A stretch of DNA of 42,799 nt from Kiritimatiellia bacterium (GTDB lineage: Bacteria > Verrucomicrobiota > Kiritimatiellia > RFP12 > UBA1067). Location of the stretch: the NCBI GenBank assembly GCA_017542055.1, contig JAFXXW010000013.1:1-42799 (forward strand), given 5' to 3'. Positions within the stretch are counted from its first letter, which is position 1. The number at the start of each line of letters is the position of its first letter. The notes below the pieces were generated by a model. The model was not told the DNA's origin and did no database searches. It saw only the letters and a list, made by a program, of their open reading frames with translations. This document shows positions 24,811 to 33,579 of the stretch, piece by piece. The position numbers were made by a program, and so were the translations under genes.

Positions 24811-25527
24811 ATGAATCGTATCGCAAAAAGTCTGGTTCTGTCGCTCGCGTTGGCGACTGGTTCGGTGTTCGCGCAGGAAGCCGAGGACGTTTCCGGCGGC
24901 GCGGTGGGCTACACCCCGGTGCTGCTCAGTCTGGCTTCGCCCGTGAGCTTCCCCTACGGCAGCCACATGTGGGACGTGCGCGGCGTGGCGCTGGGCCTGT
25001 TCTACACCGACGCCCCCAAGGTGTACGGCATCAACTTCACTCCGTTCGGCGCCAACCTCAACCGTGACGAGATGTACGGTGTGGACGCGGCCGGTCTCTT
25101 CACCTGGTGCCAAGACGATGCGTACGGCCTTCGCGCCACGCTGCTCGCCAACGTGAGCGGCGGCGAAACCGCCGGCGTCCAGCTGGGTTCCATCTCCTAT
25201 CAGCGTCGTTTCCAGGGTATCGACGTCGAACTGGCGCTGGCCATCGGCGAAGAGATGGAAGGCGTGCAGGCCGCGTTCGTGGCCACCTGCAACAAGGAGA
25301 AGACCACGGGTCTTACCATGGCGGCGGGCGTCAACCTGGCCACCGAGGTCAAGGGGTGCCAGATCGCCGGCATCTTCAACGAAACCGACTATCTCACCGG
25401 TTGCCAGATCGGTCTTTTTAACTTTGCCAAGGAATGCCCCAAGGGTCTGCAGATCGGTCTCATCAACATCATCGTTGACAACAAGATCAAGGCGCTTCCG
25501 ATCGTAAACGGCTACTTCGGTGAATAA
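24811..25527 (+). CDS. Secreted protein with LA_2272-like surface repeats
   Basis: 238 residues with a clear signal peptide (MNRIAKSLVLSLALATGSVFA, cleavage predicted after Ala21). The C-terminal third holds repeats of the type GxQIGLxN (GCQIAGIFN, GCQIGLFNFA, GLQIGLINII) and ends in PIVNGYFGE, a pattern known from the LA_2272 family of surface-repeat proteins. It is probably beta-rich and located in the periplasm or outer membrane. No enzymatic motif is visible. It has its own strong promoter and ribosome site and overlaps parB by 8 nt, an odd pairing of a surface protein with a chromosome-segregation gene. Confidence 0.75.
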   Translation: MNRIAKSLVLSLALATGSVFAQEAEDVSGGAVGYTPVLLSLASPVSFPYGSHMWDVRGVALGLFYTDAPKVYGINFTPFGANLNRDEMYGVDAAGLFTWCQDDAYGLRATLLANVSGGETAGVQLGSISYQRRFQGIDVELALAIGEEMEGVQAAFVATCNKEKTTGLTMAAGVNLATEVKGCQIAGIFNETDYLTGCQIGLFNFAKECPKGLQIGLINIIVDNKIKALPIVNGYFGE

Positions 25528-26482
25528 GTTTTTGAAGAAGGCCCAGAAGGCTCCGGTGTCTTCCGCCAAAAAAGGTCGCGGCTTGGGCCGCGGCCTCGAC
25601 GGTCTTCTGGCCGCTCCGGCCGCGGAGACGGCGGCGCCGGTGCTTTCCAAGCCGATTCCGGCCATCGGCGGGACTCCCTTGGAGCTGAAGATCGTCGAGA
25701 TCGAGCGCTCCCCCTACCAGCCGCGCCGCGAATTCAAGGAAGAAGAGCTCCAGGAACTGGCCGAGAGCCTGCAAAACAACGGGCTCATCCAGCCGCCCAC
25801 CGTCCGCAAGAACGAGCACGGTCGCTACGAGCTCATCTGCGGCGAACGCCGGCTTCGCGCCGCGCAGCGCATCGGCTGGGACAAGATTCGCGTGACGCTG
25901 GTGGAGGCCAACGCGCAGACGGCCGCCATCATGACCGCCACCGAGAACCTCCAGCGCGAGGATCTCAATCCCATCGAAGAGGCCGAAAGCTACAAGACGC
26001 TGCAGGACAGTTTCAATCTGACCCAGGCGGAAGTGGCCGAGAAGGTGGGCAAAGGTCGCGCCACCGTGGCCAACGCCACTCGTTTGCTGGAGCTGCCGGA
26101 GGAAGTGCGCGGACTCATCGAGACGCGGCTTTTGTCGGTGGGCCACGCCAAGCTGCTCCTCGGACTGGAGGACGAGAAGGATCGCATCCTGCTCGCTCGC
26201 GACGTGATCGACCAGAAGCTTTCCGTACGCGCCTTGGAAAAGCGCATCGAGCGCATGCGCACGCCGGTGCCGGAGAAGAAGGCCGGCATCCCCGACATCC
26301 CCGAAGGCTACGTGCGTTCGCTCGCCGACAAGCTCAAACGCCATCTCGGATGCGCGGTACGCTTGACGAGCGGGGTCACGCACCTCAACGGCAAGCACAC
26401 CAAGGGCGTCCTGGAAATCGACTTCTTCGACAATGACGATCTCGACCGGGTCATCCGCATGATCGGTCTGGACGTGAATTGA
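25520..26482 (+). CDS. parB: Chromosome partitioning protein ParB
   Basis: 320 residues from a GTG codon inside the 3' end of the previous gene. A basic N-terminus with GRGLGRGLDGLLA (the ParA-contact type motif) is followed by the CTP-binding ParB/Srx domain (PYQPRREF, CGERRLRAAQ, TENLQREDLNPIEEA), a helix-turn-helix (LTQAEVAEKVGKGRATVANATRLL) and a C-terminal dimerisation domain. ParB loads at parS and spreads as a CTP-dependent clamp. parA is not adjacent and I found no parS-like TGTTTCACGTGAAACA in the window. Confidence 0.94.
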   Translation: MNKFLKKAQKAPVSSAKKGRGLGRGLDGLLAAPAAETAAPVLSKPIPAIGGTPLELKIVEIERSPYQPRREFKEEELQELAESLQNNGLIQPPTVRKNEHGRYELICGERRLRAAQRIGWDKIRVTLVEANAQTAAIMTATENLQREDLNPIEEAESYKTLQDSFNLTQAEVAEKVGKGRATVANATRLLELPEEVRGLIETRLLSVGHAKLLLGLEDEKDRILLARDVIDQKLSVRALEKRIERMRTPVPEKKAGIPDIPEGYVRSLADKLKRHLGCAVRLTSGVTHLNGKHTKGVLEIDFFDNDDLDRVIRMIGLDVN

Positions 26483-26484
26483 CG

Positions 26485-27327
26485 ATGTTTTTCCCGTTGC
26501 TATTGGCCGCCGCGTTGTCCTTCACCGGGAGGAACGCGGCTTCTGCTTATGATTACGCCCGGGATCTGACGGAAAACCATTCTCCCCGCGACGCCGGCAC
26601 GGTCCGGGGGAGGCTCGCCGCCAACTGGCTCCTCGACACCGCCTCGTCCGCCGGACTCGACGTGCGCCGCGACGCTTTCTGGGCCGATACGCCGTTCGGC
26701 CGGCGCAATATGGTCAATCTGACGGCCGAATTCAAGGTGGGCAACGACGCGGAATGGGTGGTGCTCGTTTCCCATTACGACACCAAGCCGGGCACCGGTT
26801 GCCCCGGCGCCAACGACGGCGCGTCCACCACCGGGCTCCTCATCGCGCTCGGCGAAATGCTCCAGACCTGGCACGGCGACAAGCTTCCCTCCTGCAACGT
26901 CATGTTCGTCTGGACCGACGGCGAGGAGAGCATGAAGGCCTACGGACCGGACGACGGACTCTGGGGCGCGCGGCATGCCGCCCAGACGCTACGCCGCCGG
27001 GGACTCAAGGTCAAGGCCGTGATCGTGCTCGACATGCTGGGCGACGACGATCTTGCCATCACCGTTCCCGGCAATTGCGACGAGTCGCTCGCCAAAATGG
27101 CGCTCAAGGCGGGCAAGCGCTGCGGGGTCAAGGTTTCGCGCCTCGAAAGCAAGGTCACCGACGACCACGTGCCGTTTGCGGAGGCCGGCTTCCCCGCCAT
27201 CGACCTCATCGATTTCGAATATCCTCACTGGCATACGCCGGAAGATACCATGCAACACGTAAGCGAAAGGTCGCTCGAGCAAAGCGGAACGCTGATCGCC
27301 GCCATGCTCGACGAATTGTTGAAATGA
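26485..27327 (+). CDS. M28 family metallopeptidase, exported
   Basis: 280 residues from ATG 26485; a TTG at 26479 that overlaps the parB stop is the alternative. A short signal peptide (MFFPLLLAAALSFTG) implies export. Zinc ligands of the M28/glutaminyl-cyclase fold are visible: SHYDTK, GANDGAS, TDGEES, VLDMLGD and HWHTPEDT. These enzymes act as aminopeptidases or as glutaminyl-peptide cyclotransferases; WTDGEE and the YPHWHTPEDT end resemble the cyclase-like branch, but this is not decisive. ATGA overlap with the flavodiiron gene shows it belongs to the operon. Confidence 0.85.
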   Translation: MFFPLLLAAALSFTGRNAASAYDYARDLTENHSPRDAGTVRGRLAANWLLDTASSAGLDVRRDAFWADTPFGRRNMVNLTAEFKVGNDAEWVVLVSHYDTKPGTGCPGANDGASTTGLLIALGEMLQTWHGDKLPSCNVMFVWTDGEESMKAYGPDDGLWGARHAAQTLRRRGLKVKAVIVLDMLGDDDLAITVPGNCDESLAKMALKAGKRCGVKVSRLESKVTDDHVPFAEAGFPAIDLIDFEYPHWHTPEDTMQHVSERSLEQSGTLIAAMLDELLK

Positions 27328-28472
27328 ACGCAGACATCAAGTATATCGGATGCAACGATCATAAGATCGATCTTTTCGAAGGCCAGTACGCGGTGCCCAA
27401 CGGCATGGCCTACAATTCCTATCTCGTCGCGGACGAGAAGCTCGTCGTGTTCGACACGATGGACCAGAAATTCATCGACGAGTGGCTGGGCAATCTCAAG
27501 GCCGCGGCGGGCGGTCGCGCGCCGGACTATCTCGTAGTCCAGCACATGGAGCCCGACCACTCCGCCGGCATCAAGCGCTTCATGGACGAATATCCCTCGG
27601 CCACCATCGTCTCCAGCCAGCAGGCGTTCAAGCTGATGGAGCAGTTCTTCGGCACCGGTTTCGAGAATCGCCGTCTGGTGGTCAAGGAGGGCGACACGCT
27701 CAACACCGGTCGCCACGAGTTCCGATTCGTGGCCGCGCCGATGGTGCACTGGCCGGAAGTGATCATGACCTGGGACACCGCCTCGAAGACGCTCTTTTCG
27801 GCCGACGCGTTCGGCAAGTTCGGCGCGCTCGACGTCGACGAAGACTGGGACTGCGAAGCCCGCCGGTACTATATCGGCATCGTGGGCAAGTTTGGCGTGC
27901 AGGTGCAGGCGGTATTGAAGAAGGCGGCCGCGCTGGACATCGCCACCATCTGCCCCTTGCACGGTCCCGTGCTGGAGGAGAATCTCGGCCATTACCTGGA
28001 ACTCTACAACACCTGGAGCTCCTACGCGGTGGAGACCGAAGGCGTGCAGATCTGCTACACCTCGGTCTACGGCCACACCAAGGAAGCCGCGCTCAAGGTC
28101 CGGGACGAGCTGGAAAAGCGCGGCGTCAAGGTGGAAATCGCCGATCTCGCCCGCGACGACATGGCCGAGGCGGTGGAAGGCGCCTTCCGCTATCGCACGC
28201 TCGTTTTGGCCACCACCACCTACAACGGTCTCGACGTTTTTCCGTTCATGCGCACCTACGTGGAGCAGCTCGTCGAGCGCAACTACCAGAATCGCCGTGT
28301 GGCCATCATCGAGAACGGTTCCTGGGCGCCGCAGGCGGCCAAGGTGATCAATGGCCTGCTCGCGAGTTCCAAGAATCTCGAGTTCGTGGAGCCCGTGGTC
28401 ACCATCAAGAGCGCGCTCAATGCGGACTCCGCCGCCCGGTTGGCCCAGCTGATCGAGGCCGTCGCCAAGTAA
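27324..28472 (+). CDS. A-type flavodiiron protein (O2/NO reductase)
   Basis: 382 residues. The metallo-beta-lactamase domain carries all diiron ligands: His74, Glu76, Asp78 (HMEPDHS, with His79 next), His142 (VHWPE), Asp161 (SADAFG) and His213 (CPLHGP). A C-terminal flavodoxin domain (about 250-382) begins ICYTSVYGHTKEAA, the FMN phosphate loop. It reduces oxygen to water, or NO to N2O, with electrons from rubredoxin or similar carriers, protecting oxygen-sensitive enzymes such as the hydrogenase encoded upstream. No rubredoxin domain is attached. Confidence 0.93.
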   Translation: MNADIKYIGCNDHKIDLFEGQYAVPNGMAYNSYLVADEKLVVFDTMDQKFIDEWLGNLKAAAGGRAPDYLVVQHMEPDHSAGIKRFMDEYPSATIVSSQQAFKLMEQFFGTGFENRRLVVKEGDTLNTGRHEFRFVAAPMVHWPEVIMTWDTASKTLFSADAFGKFGALDVDEDWDCEARRYYIGIVGKFGVQVQAVLKKAAALDIATICPLHGPVLEENLGHYLELYNTWSSYAVETEGVQICYTSVYGHTKEAALKVRDELEKRGVKVEIADLARDDMAEAVEGAFRYRTLVLATTTYNGLDVFPFMRTYVEQLVERNYQNRRVAIIENGSWAPQAAKVINGLLASSKNLEFVEPVVTIKSALNADSAARLAQLIEAVAK

Positions 28473-28482
28473 GCGCCGCGCG

Positions 28483-29658
28483 ATGGGCAGGGTGGCGCCA
28501 CACGTCGAAGCCATACCGAAGAGCGGCATCCGCAAGTTCTTCGATATCGTGGCGCAGTCGAAGGACGTCATCTCCCTCGGCGTGGGCGAGCCCGATTTCG
28601 ACACCCCCTGGCACGTTTCGCGCGCGGCCGTGACCTGTCTCGAAAACGGCGGCACCCACTACACCTCCAATCTCGGCACGCCCGAACTGCGTCAGGCGAT
28701 CGCCCGGTACTTGGAGCGACGTTTCGCCGCCCGTTTCGATCCCGCTTCGGAAATTCTCGTCACGGTGGGCGTCTCCGAGGCCATCGACCTCGCCATCCGC
28801 GCGCTCGTTTCGCCGGGCGACGAGGTGCTCTACCACGAACCTTGCTTCGTCTCCTACGCGGCCGCCATCCGCTTGGCGCACGGCGTGCCGGTCAAGGTGG
28901 AAACGCGCTTCGAGGACGAATTCAAACTGACGGCGGAGGCGCTGGAAAGGTCGGTCACGCCCCGCTGCAAGGCGCTGCTCCTCAATTTCCCCTGCAACCC
29001 CACCGGCGCCACCTTGACGCGCGACGAGGTTTTGGCCATATTGCGCTTCGCCGAGCGCCACGATCTGGTGGTGCTGGCGGACGAGGTCTACAGCGAGCTT
29101 TGCTACGACGATCCGCTCCCCGAGACGCTGACGAGTTTCGCCTCCTTCCCCGAATTTCGCGACCGCGTTGTGCTGCTCAACGGCTTTTCCAAGAGCTGGG
29201 CCATGACCGGCTATCGCCTGGGCTACGCCTGCGGACCCCAGGACATCGTGGACGCCATGATGAAGATCCACCAGTACGGCATCATGTCCGCCCCCACCCT
29301 GTCGCAGGCGGCCGGCGTGGAGGCCATGGACCTGGGAGACCAGGACGTGGACCGCATGCGCCGCGAGTACAAGGCCCGGCGCGACTTCATGGTGCCGCGT
29401 CTCAACGCGCTCGGGCTCAAGACCCACCTCCCGCAAGGCGCGTTCTATCTCTTTTCGGACGTCCGCCCCACCGGTCTCGACAGCGACGCTTTCGCCATGA
29501 CGCTCCTCAAGGATTATGGCGTAGCCTGCGTGCCGGGCGAGGCGTTTGGCGAATGCGGCCGGGGTTTCGTGCGGATGAGTTATGCCACAAGCATGGAAAA
29601 GTTGAAGGTGGCCATTGAGCGTATTGGAAGATGTTGTAAAGAGCGTAGTCTTCCATAA
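28483..29658 (+). CDS. Class I/II aminotransferase (aspartate/aromatic type)
   Basis: 391 residues, PLP fold type I. Signatures: ISLGVGEPDFDTP, HYTSNLGTPELR, LNFPCNPTGA (Asn of the PLP ring contact), DEVYSEL (Asp to the pyridine N, Tyr to O3) and the PLP lysine in SKSWAMTGYRLGY. This group includes aspartate, aromatic and PatA-type N-acetyl-diaminopimelate aminotransferases; the substrate is not readable from sequence. There is no good ribosome site, and the start is 10 nt after the flavodiiron stop. Its 3' end overlaps the recD2 gene by 44 nt. Confidence 0.88.
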   Translation: MGRVAPHVEAIPKSGIRKFFDIVAQSKDVISLGVGEPDFDTPWHVSRAAVTCLENGGTHYTSNLGTPELRQAIARYLERRFAARFDPASEILVTVGVSEAIDLAIRALVSPGDEVLYHEPCFVSYAAAIRLAHGVPVKVETRFEDEFKLTAEALERSVTPRCKALLLNFPCNPTGATLTRDEVLAILRFAERHDLVVLADEVYSELCYDDPLPETLTSFASFPEFRDRVVLLNGFSKSWAMTGYRLGYACGPQDIVDAMMKIHQYGIMSAPTLSQAAGVEAMDLGDQDVDRMRREYKARRDFMVPRLNALGLKTHLPQGAFYLFSDVRPTGLDSDAFAMTLLKDYGVACVPGEAFGECGRGFVRMSYATSMEKLKVAIERIGRCCKERSLP

Positions 29659-31732
29659 CCCCGAGAACGGCTACACCGTGCTCCATCTGGAAGGCGGCGA
29701 CACGCTCGTCGGCAAGGCCCAGGCGGTCTGGCCCGGCGAGAACATCGTGGCCGAAGGCGAATGGATCGACGACAAGGTGCACGGCCGCCAGTTCAAGGCG
29801 ACTACGCTCACGTGCATCGCCCCCAAGACGCTGAAAGGCATCGAAAAATACCTCGCCTCCGGTCTCGTCAAGGGTGTCGGACCCAAACTCGCCGCCGCCA
29901 TCGTGGCCAAATTCGGCGAGGACACGTTGAATGTTCTTTCCCACCAGTCGCAGAAGCTTCTCACCATCCCCAAACTCGGCAAGCGCAAGGTGGAGCAGAT
30001 CCGCCAAAGCTGGCACGCCAACGAAAGCATGCGCGAAAACATGATTTTCGGCCAGACTTACGGCATCAGCATCGCCAAGATGACCAAAATCGTCAAGCGC
30101 TACGGTCCGGACGCCATCAGCGTCATCAAGGCCGACCCCTACCGGCTCTGTCGCGACATCTGGGGCATCGGTTTTTTGACGGCGGACAAGATCGCGCTCA
30201 GCGTGGGCATCGAGCCCAACTCGCTCCTCCGTGCGCGCGCCGTCATCGGCTACACGCTCGAAACCGAGGCGGAGGAGGGCGGCCACTGCTGGACTTTCGC
30301 CAACGATCTTCTCCTCCACGCCAACGAGCTCACAGCCATCCCGGTGGAGATTCTGGCCGAGGCGCTCAAGCTGGAAACGGCCGATTCCCGCGTGGTGCAG
30401 GAGGGCGAGCGTGTCTATCTCAGGCCGCTCTATCGCGCGGAAAAGTCGGTGGCGGAGCGAATTTCCGCCATTTTGCGCACGCCCCATCGCCTCAAACCGG
30501 TGGAAGTGGAGCGCGCCGTTAAGTGGTGGGAGGCGAAAAGCGGCATGAAGCTCGCCGTGCGCCAGCAGGAGGCGCTGGAGCAGAGTCTCAAATCCAAGTT
30601 TTCCATCATCACGGGCGGCCCCGGCGTGGGCAAAACCACCATCATCAAGGCGCTCGTCGACATTTTCCGGGCGCGCAAGGAGCAGGTGGTGCTGGCGGCC
30701 CCCACCGGTCGCGCCGCCAAGCGCATGACCGAGTCGGTGGGTGTTACCGCGCAGACCATCCATCGTCTCCTCAAATGGAATCCCGGCACCAACCGGTTCA
30801 CTTTCGATGCCGAGCGCAAGTACGAGGGCGATGTGTTCATTTTCGACGAGGCCTCGATGATCGACGTGAAGCTGGCGATGGATCTTTTAAGCGCCATCCC
30901 CGACCAGGCCGTGGTGGTGCTGGTGGGCGACACCGACCAGCTCCCCAGCGTGGGCGCCGGCAACGTCTTGGGCGACCTCATCAAAAGCGGCAAAATCCCG
31001 TCTGTCAAGCTGGAAGTCATCTTTCGCCAGGACGCCAGCGGTCTCATCGTCCGCAACGCCCACCACATCAACGAAGGCCAACCCCTCGAGCTGCGCCGGG
31101 GCGATACCGACTTCTATTTCGTGCGCATCGAAGACCCGGAGGAATGTGTCAAGCGCGTGATCGAGCTCGTCACCGAGCGCATTCCGCGCAAGTTCGGTTT
31201 CGACCCCATGGAGGAAGTGCAGGTGCTCTCCCCCATGCGCCGCAACGCGCTCGGCACCGACAATCTCAACTACCGGTTGCAGGCGGCGCTGGGTCGCGGC
31301 CAGGGAGCCGCCTCCATTTCGCGCGGCGCTTTCGTTTTCCGCGAGGGCGACCGCATCATGCAGATCCGCAACAATTACGACAAGGACGTCTACAACGGCG
31401 ACGTGGGCTTTATTCGCCGGATCGACCCCGTCGAGCGCCGGATGGTGGTGGAGTTCGACGGTCGCCCCGTCAGTTACGACCCCGGCGACCTCGACGAGCT
31501 CGTCCTCGCCTACGCCATCACCATCCACAAGTCGCAAGGCAGCGAATATCCCGCCGTTATCGTGCTCATGCACACCCAGCACTACATGATGATGGAGCGC
31601 AATCTCCTCTACACCGCCATCACCCGCGGCAAAAAGCTGGTGCTGCTCCTGGGCGTCCCCTACGCGGTGGACAAGGCCATCCAGACCAACACCGTCCGCG
31701 AACGCCGCACCTCCCTCTGGGAGCGCCTCTGA
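29615..31732 (+). CDS. recD2: RecD2-type ATP-dependent DNA helicase
   Basis: 705 residues from a TTG codon with AAGGTGG at 29605-29611; the N-terminus VVFHNPENGYTVL matches RecD2 OB-fold starts, so the 44-nt overlap with the aminotransferase gene looks real. A helix-hairpin-helix region (LVKGVGPKLAAAIV and similar) precedes the SF1 helicase core: GGPGVGKTTIIKAL (Walker A), FDEASMID (Walker B), GDTDQLPSVGAG, and TIHKSQGSEYPAVI near the end. RecD2 unwinds DNA 5' to 3' and works outside RecBCD in repair. recB and recC are not in the window. Confidence 0.93.
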   Translation: MSVLEDVVKSVVFHNPENGYTVLHLEGGDTLVGKAQAVWPGENIVAEGEWIDDKVHGRQFKATTLTCIAPKTLKGIEKYLASGLVKGVGPKLAAAIVAKFGEDTLNVLSHQSQKLLTIPKLGKRKVEQIRQSWHANESMRENMIFGQTYGISIAKMTKIVKRYGPDAISVIKADPYRLCRDIWGIGFLTADKIALSVGIEPNSLLRARAVIGYTLETEAEEGGHCWTFANDLLLHANELTAIPVEILAEALKLETADSRVVQEGERVYLRPLYRAEKSVAERISAILRTPHRLKPVEVERAVKWWEAKSGMKLAVRQQEALEQSLKSKFSIITGGPGVGKTTIIKALVDIFRARKEQVVLAAPTGRAAKRMTESVGVTAQTIHRLLKWNPGTNRFTFDAERKYEGDVFIFDEASMIDVKLAMDLLSAIPDQAVVVLVGDTDQLPSVGAGNVLGDLIKSGKIPSVKLEVIFRQDASGLIVRNAHHINEGQPLELRRGDTDFYFVRIEDPEECVKRVIELVTERIPRKFGFDPMEEVQVLSPMRRNALGTDNLNYRLQAALGRGQGAASISRGAFVFREGDRIMQIRNNYDKDVYNGDVGFIRRIDPVERRMVVEFDGRPVSYDPGDLDELVLAYAITIHKSQGSEYPAVIVLMHTQHYMMMERNLLYTAITRGKKLVLLLGVPYAVDKAIQTNTVRERRTSLWERL

Positions 31733-31740
31733 ACCTTCCT

Positions 31741-31829
31741 GCCCTGTCAGGTGCGGCCAAAGGCGGGGCCGCAGCCGAGTCGCAAGCCGAGTGCCGAGTT
31801 GCCCCGCCTTTGGCCGCACCTGACAGGGC
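31741..31829. repeat. Perfect 29-bp inverted repeat with 31-nt loop
   Basis: Left arm 31741-31769 and right arm 31801-31829 are exact reverse complements over 29 bp. The loop (31770-31800) contains three copies of GCCGAGT. It begins 9 bp after the recD2 stop. There is no T-tract and no coding. It has the look of a small palindromic intergenic element (MITE- or REP-like) rather than an ordinary terminator. Confidence 0.9.
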
Positions 31830-31846
31830 ACTAAGGCAAGGGGGGG

Positions 31847-31894
31847 GTGCCCGCGAGCAAGCTCACGGGTACTATGGGAAATTTTAACTTTTTT
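31847..31894 (+). terminator. Possible terminator hairpin with distal T-rich tract
   Basis: GTGCCCGCGAG (31847-31857) pairs with CTCACGGGTAC (31862-31872) apart from one mismatch and one G-T pair, loop CAAG. A T-rich stretch (31882-31894) begins about 9 nt after the stem, farther than in a standard rho-independent terminator. It may end the recD2 operon or be part of the adjacent repeat element. Confidence 0.35.
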
Positions 31895-31905
31895 CATTTA
31901 CCCTA

Positions 31906-31935
31906 TTGACTTTTGAGGGGAAAATATGATATAAT
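31906..31935 (+). promoter_or_regulatory. Promoter of the rpmJ-rpsU (alpha) operon
   Basis: TTGACT (31906-31911), 18-bp spacer, TATAAT (31930-31935), TG at 31927-31928, the same module as at 6745 and 24742. The predicted start near 31942 leaves about 29 nt before the rpmJ ATG, with no strong Shine-Dalgarno match. Confidence 0.87.
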
Positions 31936-31970
31936 AGTAGTTCATTCGACCACAAAAAGAACAAAACAAC

Positions 31971-32084
31971 ATGAAAGTACGTAGCTCCGTTCGTCGCATT
32001 TGCGAGAACTGCCGCATCATCCGCCGCAAAGGCGTGGTGCGCGTGATCTGTACCAACCCGCGCCACAAGCAGCGTCAGGGTTAA
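31971..32084 (+). CDS. rpmJ: 50S ribosomal protein L36
   Basis: 37 residues, beginning [14 protein letters not shown] and ending NPRHKQRQG, which is L36 of the zinc-binding type: Cys11, Cys14, Cys27 and His32 form the zinc ribbon. It is shorter than most gene finders accept but full length for the family. First gene of the ribosomal operon, followed after 20 nt by rpsM, the normal order rpmJ-rpsM-rpsK-rpsD-rpoA-rplQ. Confidence 0.96.
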   Translation: MKVRSSVRRICENCRIIRRKGVVRVICTNPRHKQRQG

Positions 32085-32104
32085 GAAAGGTAAGGTAAAG
32101 AAAC

Positions 32105-32485
32105 ATGCCTAGAATGATGGGTGTGGATATTCCGGGAAAGAAGCATATTCGCTTCGCGCTCCGCTATATCCACGGTATTGGGCCGAAACGCGCCGATGAC
32201 GTTTTGGCGGCTTGCAACGTCGATCCGATGAAGAAGGCGGACGATGTCACTCAGGACGAAATCCACACGCTCACGACGTACATTCAGGAACATTTCCGCG
32301 TCGAAGGCGATCTGCGTCGCGAGGTGTCGCAGAACATCCGCCGGTTGATCCAGATCGGATCGTACCGGGGTATCCGCCACAAAAAGGGACTGCCCGTCCG
32401 CGGACAGCGCACGAAGACGAACGCTCGCACCCGCAAGGGCGGCAAGCGCATCTCGATCGCCATGCCCAAGCAGGCCGGTCGCTAA
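32105..32485 (+). CDS. rpsM: 30S ribosomal protein S13
   Basis: 126 residues. It starts MPRMMGVDIPGKKHIRFALRY and contains IHGIGPKRADDVL, the helix-two-turn-helix contact, and the basic tail GLPVRGQRTKTNARTRKG found in all S13 proteins. S13 sits in the 30S head and touches the P-site tRNA and the 50S subunit. A GAAAGGTAAGG stretch lies before the start. Confidence 0.97.
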   Translation: MPRMMGVDIPGKKHIRFALRYIHGIGPKRADDVLAACNVDPMKKADDVTQDEIHTLTTYIQEHFRVEGDLRREVSQNIRRLIQIGSYRGIRHKKGLPVRGQRTKTNARTRKGGKRISIAMPKQAGR

Positions 32486-32500
32486 CAGGGGGTAATGACA

Positions 32501-32935
32501 ATGGCTGAAGAAATCAAGAACGAAACGGCCCCCGCCGCTCCCGCGCCCGAAGGCGAAGAGACGGTCAAGGCCAAGAAGTCCGGAAAGTCGATCCCCGCGG
32601 GCATCGCCTTCATCCGTTCCACTTTCAACAACACCCAGGTTTCCATCGCGGATGCGCGCGGCGGCGTGATCAGCTGGAGCTCGGCCGGCAAGGCGGGCTT
32701 CAAGGGGTCGCGCAAGTCCACGGCCTTCGCGGCGACGATGGTGGCGCAGGACGCCGCCCGCGTGGCGGTGGCCAAGGGCATGCACGAGTGCGAAGTGCGC
32801 ATGCAGGGCGCCGGCGCCGGCCGCGAGAGCGCGGTGCGCGCCATCCAGGCCGCCGGCATCAGGGTTACTCAGATCACGGATACGACGCCCGTTCCGCACA
32901 ACGGTTGCCGTGCACGCAAGCGTAGGAGGGTCTAA
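32501..32935 (+). CDS. rpsK: 30S ribosomal protein S11
   Basis: 144 residues from ATG 32501; the ATG at 32495 is only 1 nt from the AGGGGGT ribosome site, whereas 32501 is 7 nt away. An Ala/Pro/Glu/Lys-rich extension of about 28 residues precedes the conserved S11 body ([38 protein letters not shown], end [13 protein letters not shown]). S11 lines the mRNA exit channel near the anti-Shine-Dalgarno helix. The acidic N-terminal extension is unusual in bacteria at this length. Confidence 0.96.
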   Translation: MAEEIKNETAPAAPAPEGEETVKAKKSGKSIPAGIAFIRSTFNNTQVSIADARGGVISWSSAGKAGFKGSRKSTAFAATMVAQDAARVAVAKGMHECEVRMQGAGAGRESAVRAIQAAGIRVTQITDTTPVPHNGCRARKRRRV

Positions 32936-32937
32936 TC

Positions 32938-33549
32938 ATGGGTCATTTTACCGGTCCCCGTTCCAAACTCGCCCGTCGTTTTGGCGAGCCGATTTTCGGG
33001 CCTGACAAGGTGCTGGACAACCGTCCTAATCCTCCGGGCCAGCATGGCGCCAACAAGAAGCGCAAGAAACTGTCCGAATACGGCGTGCAGCTGCGCGAAA
33101 AGCAGAAGGCCAAGGCCATCTACGGCATGCGCGAGGGTCAGTTCCGGCTGTTCTTCGACCGCTCCAAGGCCAAGGACGGATTCACCAAGGGCGATGCGTT
33201 CCTGGCGATGTGCGAGTGCCGTTTGGACAACCTGGCGTACCGTCTGGGCCTGTCGCCCACGCGTCCGGGAGCCCGTCAGCTCGTCACCCACCGCCACGTG
33301 ACGGTGGACGGCAAGATCTGCAACGTCCCCAGCCGCGTGATCAAGCCGGGCGAAATCATCTCCATCAAGGAGAAGAGCCGCGACCTCATCGCGGTGCAGG
33401 ATTCGCTCAAGTCGCACAAGTCGCCGGTGGTGAATTGGCTGAGCTGGGATGACGCAACCATGCAGGGGTCGCTCCTGAGCGTGCCCATGCGGGCCGAGAT
33501 TCCCGAGAATATCGAGATGCAGCTCATCGTCGAATTCTTCTCTCGCTAA
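32938..33549 (+). CDS. rpsD: 30S ribosomal protein S4
   Basis: 203 residues. It opens with GPRSKLARRFGEP and continues with the S4 domain (CRLDNLAYRLGLSPTRPGARQLVTHRHVTVDGK), the RNA-binding fold. The N-terminal zinc-type Cys set of some S4 proteins is absent, so it is the Cys-free form. S4 nucleates 30S assembly and, in E. coli, represses the alpha operon; whether that applies here is unknown. It starts 2 nt after rpsK. Confidence 0.97.
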   Translation: MGHFTGPRSKLARRFGEPIFGPDKVLDNRPNPPGQHGANKKRKKLSEYGVQLREKQKAKAIYGMREGQFRLFFDRSKAKDGFTKGDAFLAMCECRLDNLAYRLGLSPTRPGARQLVTHRHVTVDGKICNVPSRVIKPGEIISIKEKSRDLIAVQDSLKSHKSPVVNWLSWDDATMQGSLLSVPMRAEIPENIEMQLIVEFFSR

Positions 33550-33579
33550 CGCGCCATAACCATTTTCAGGAGACAAACA

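Noticed and set aside
31741..31829. The 29-bp inverted repeat as a CRISPR or plain terminator
   Set aside because: A single palindrome without repeat-spacer periodicity is not CRISPR, and no T-tract follows the stem.
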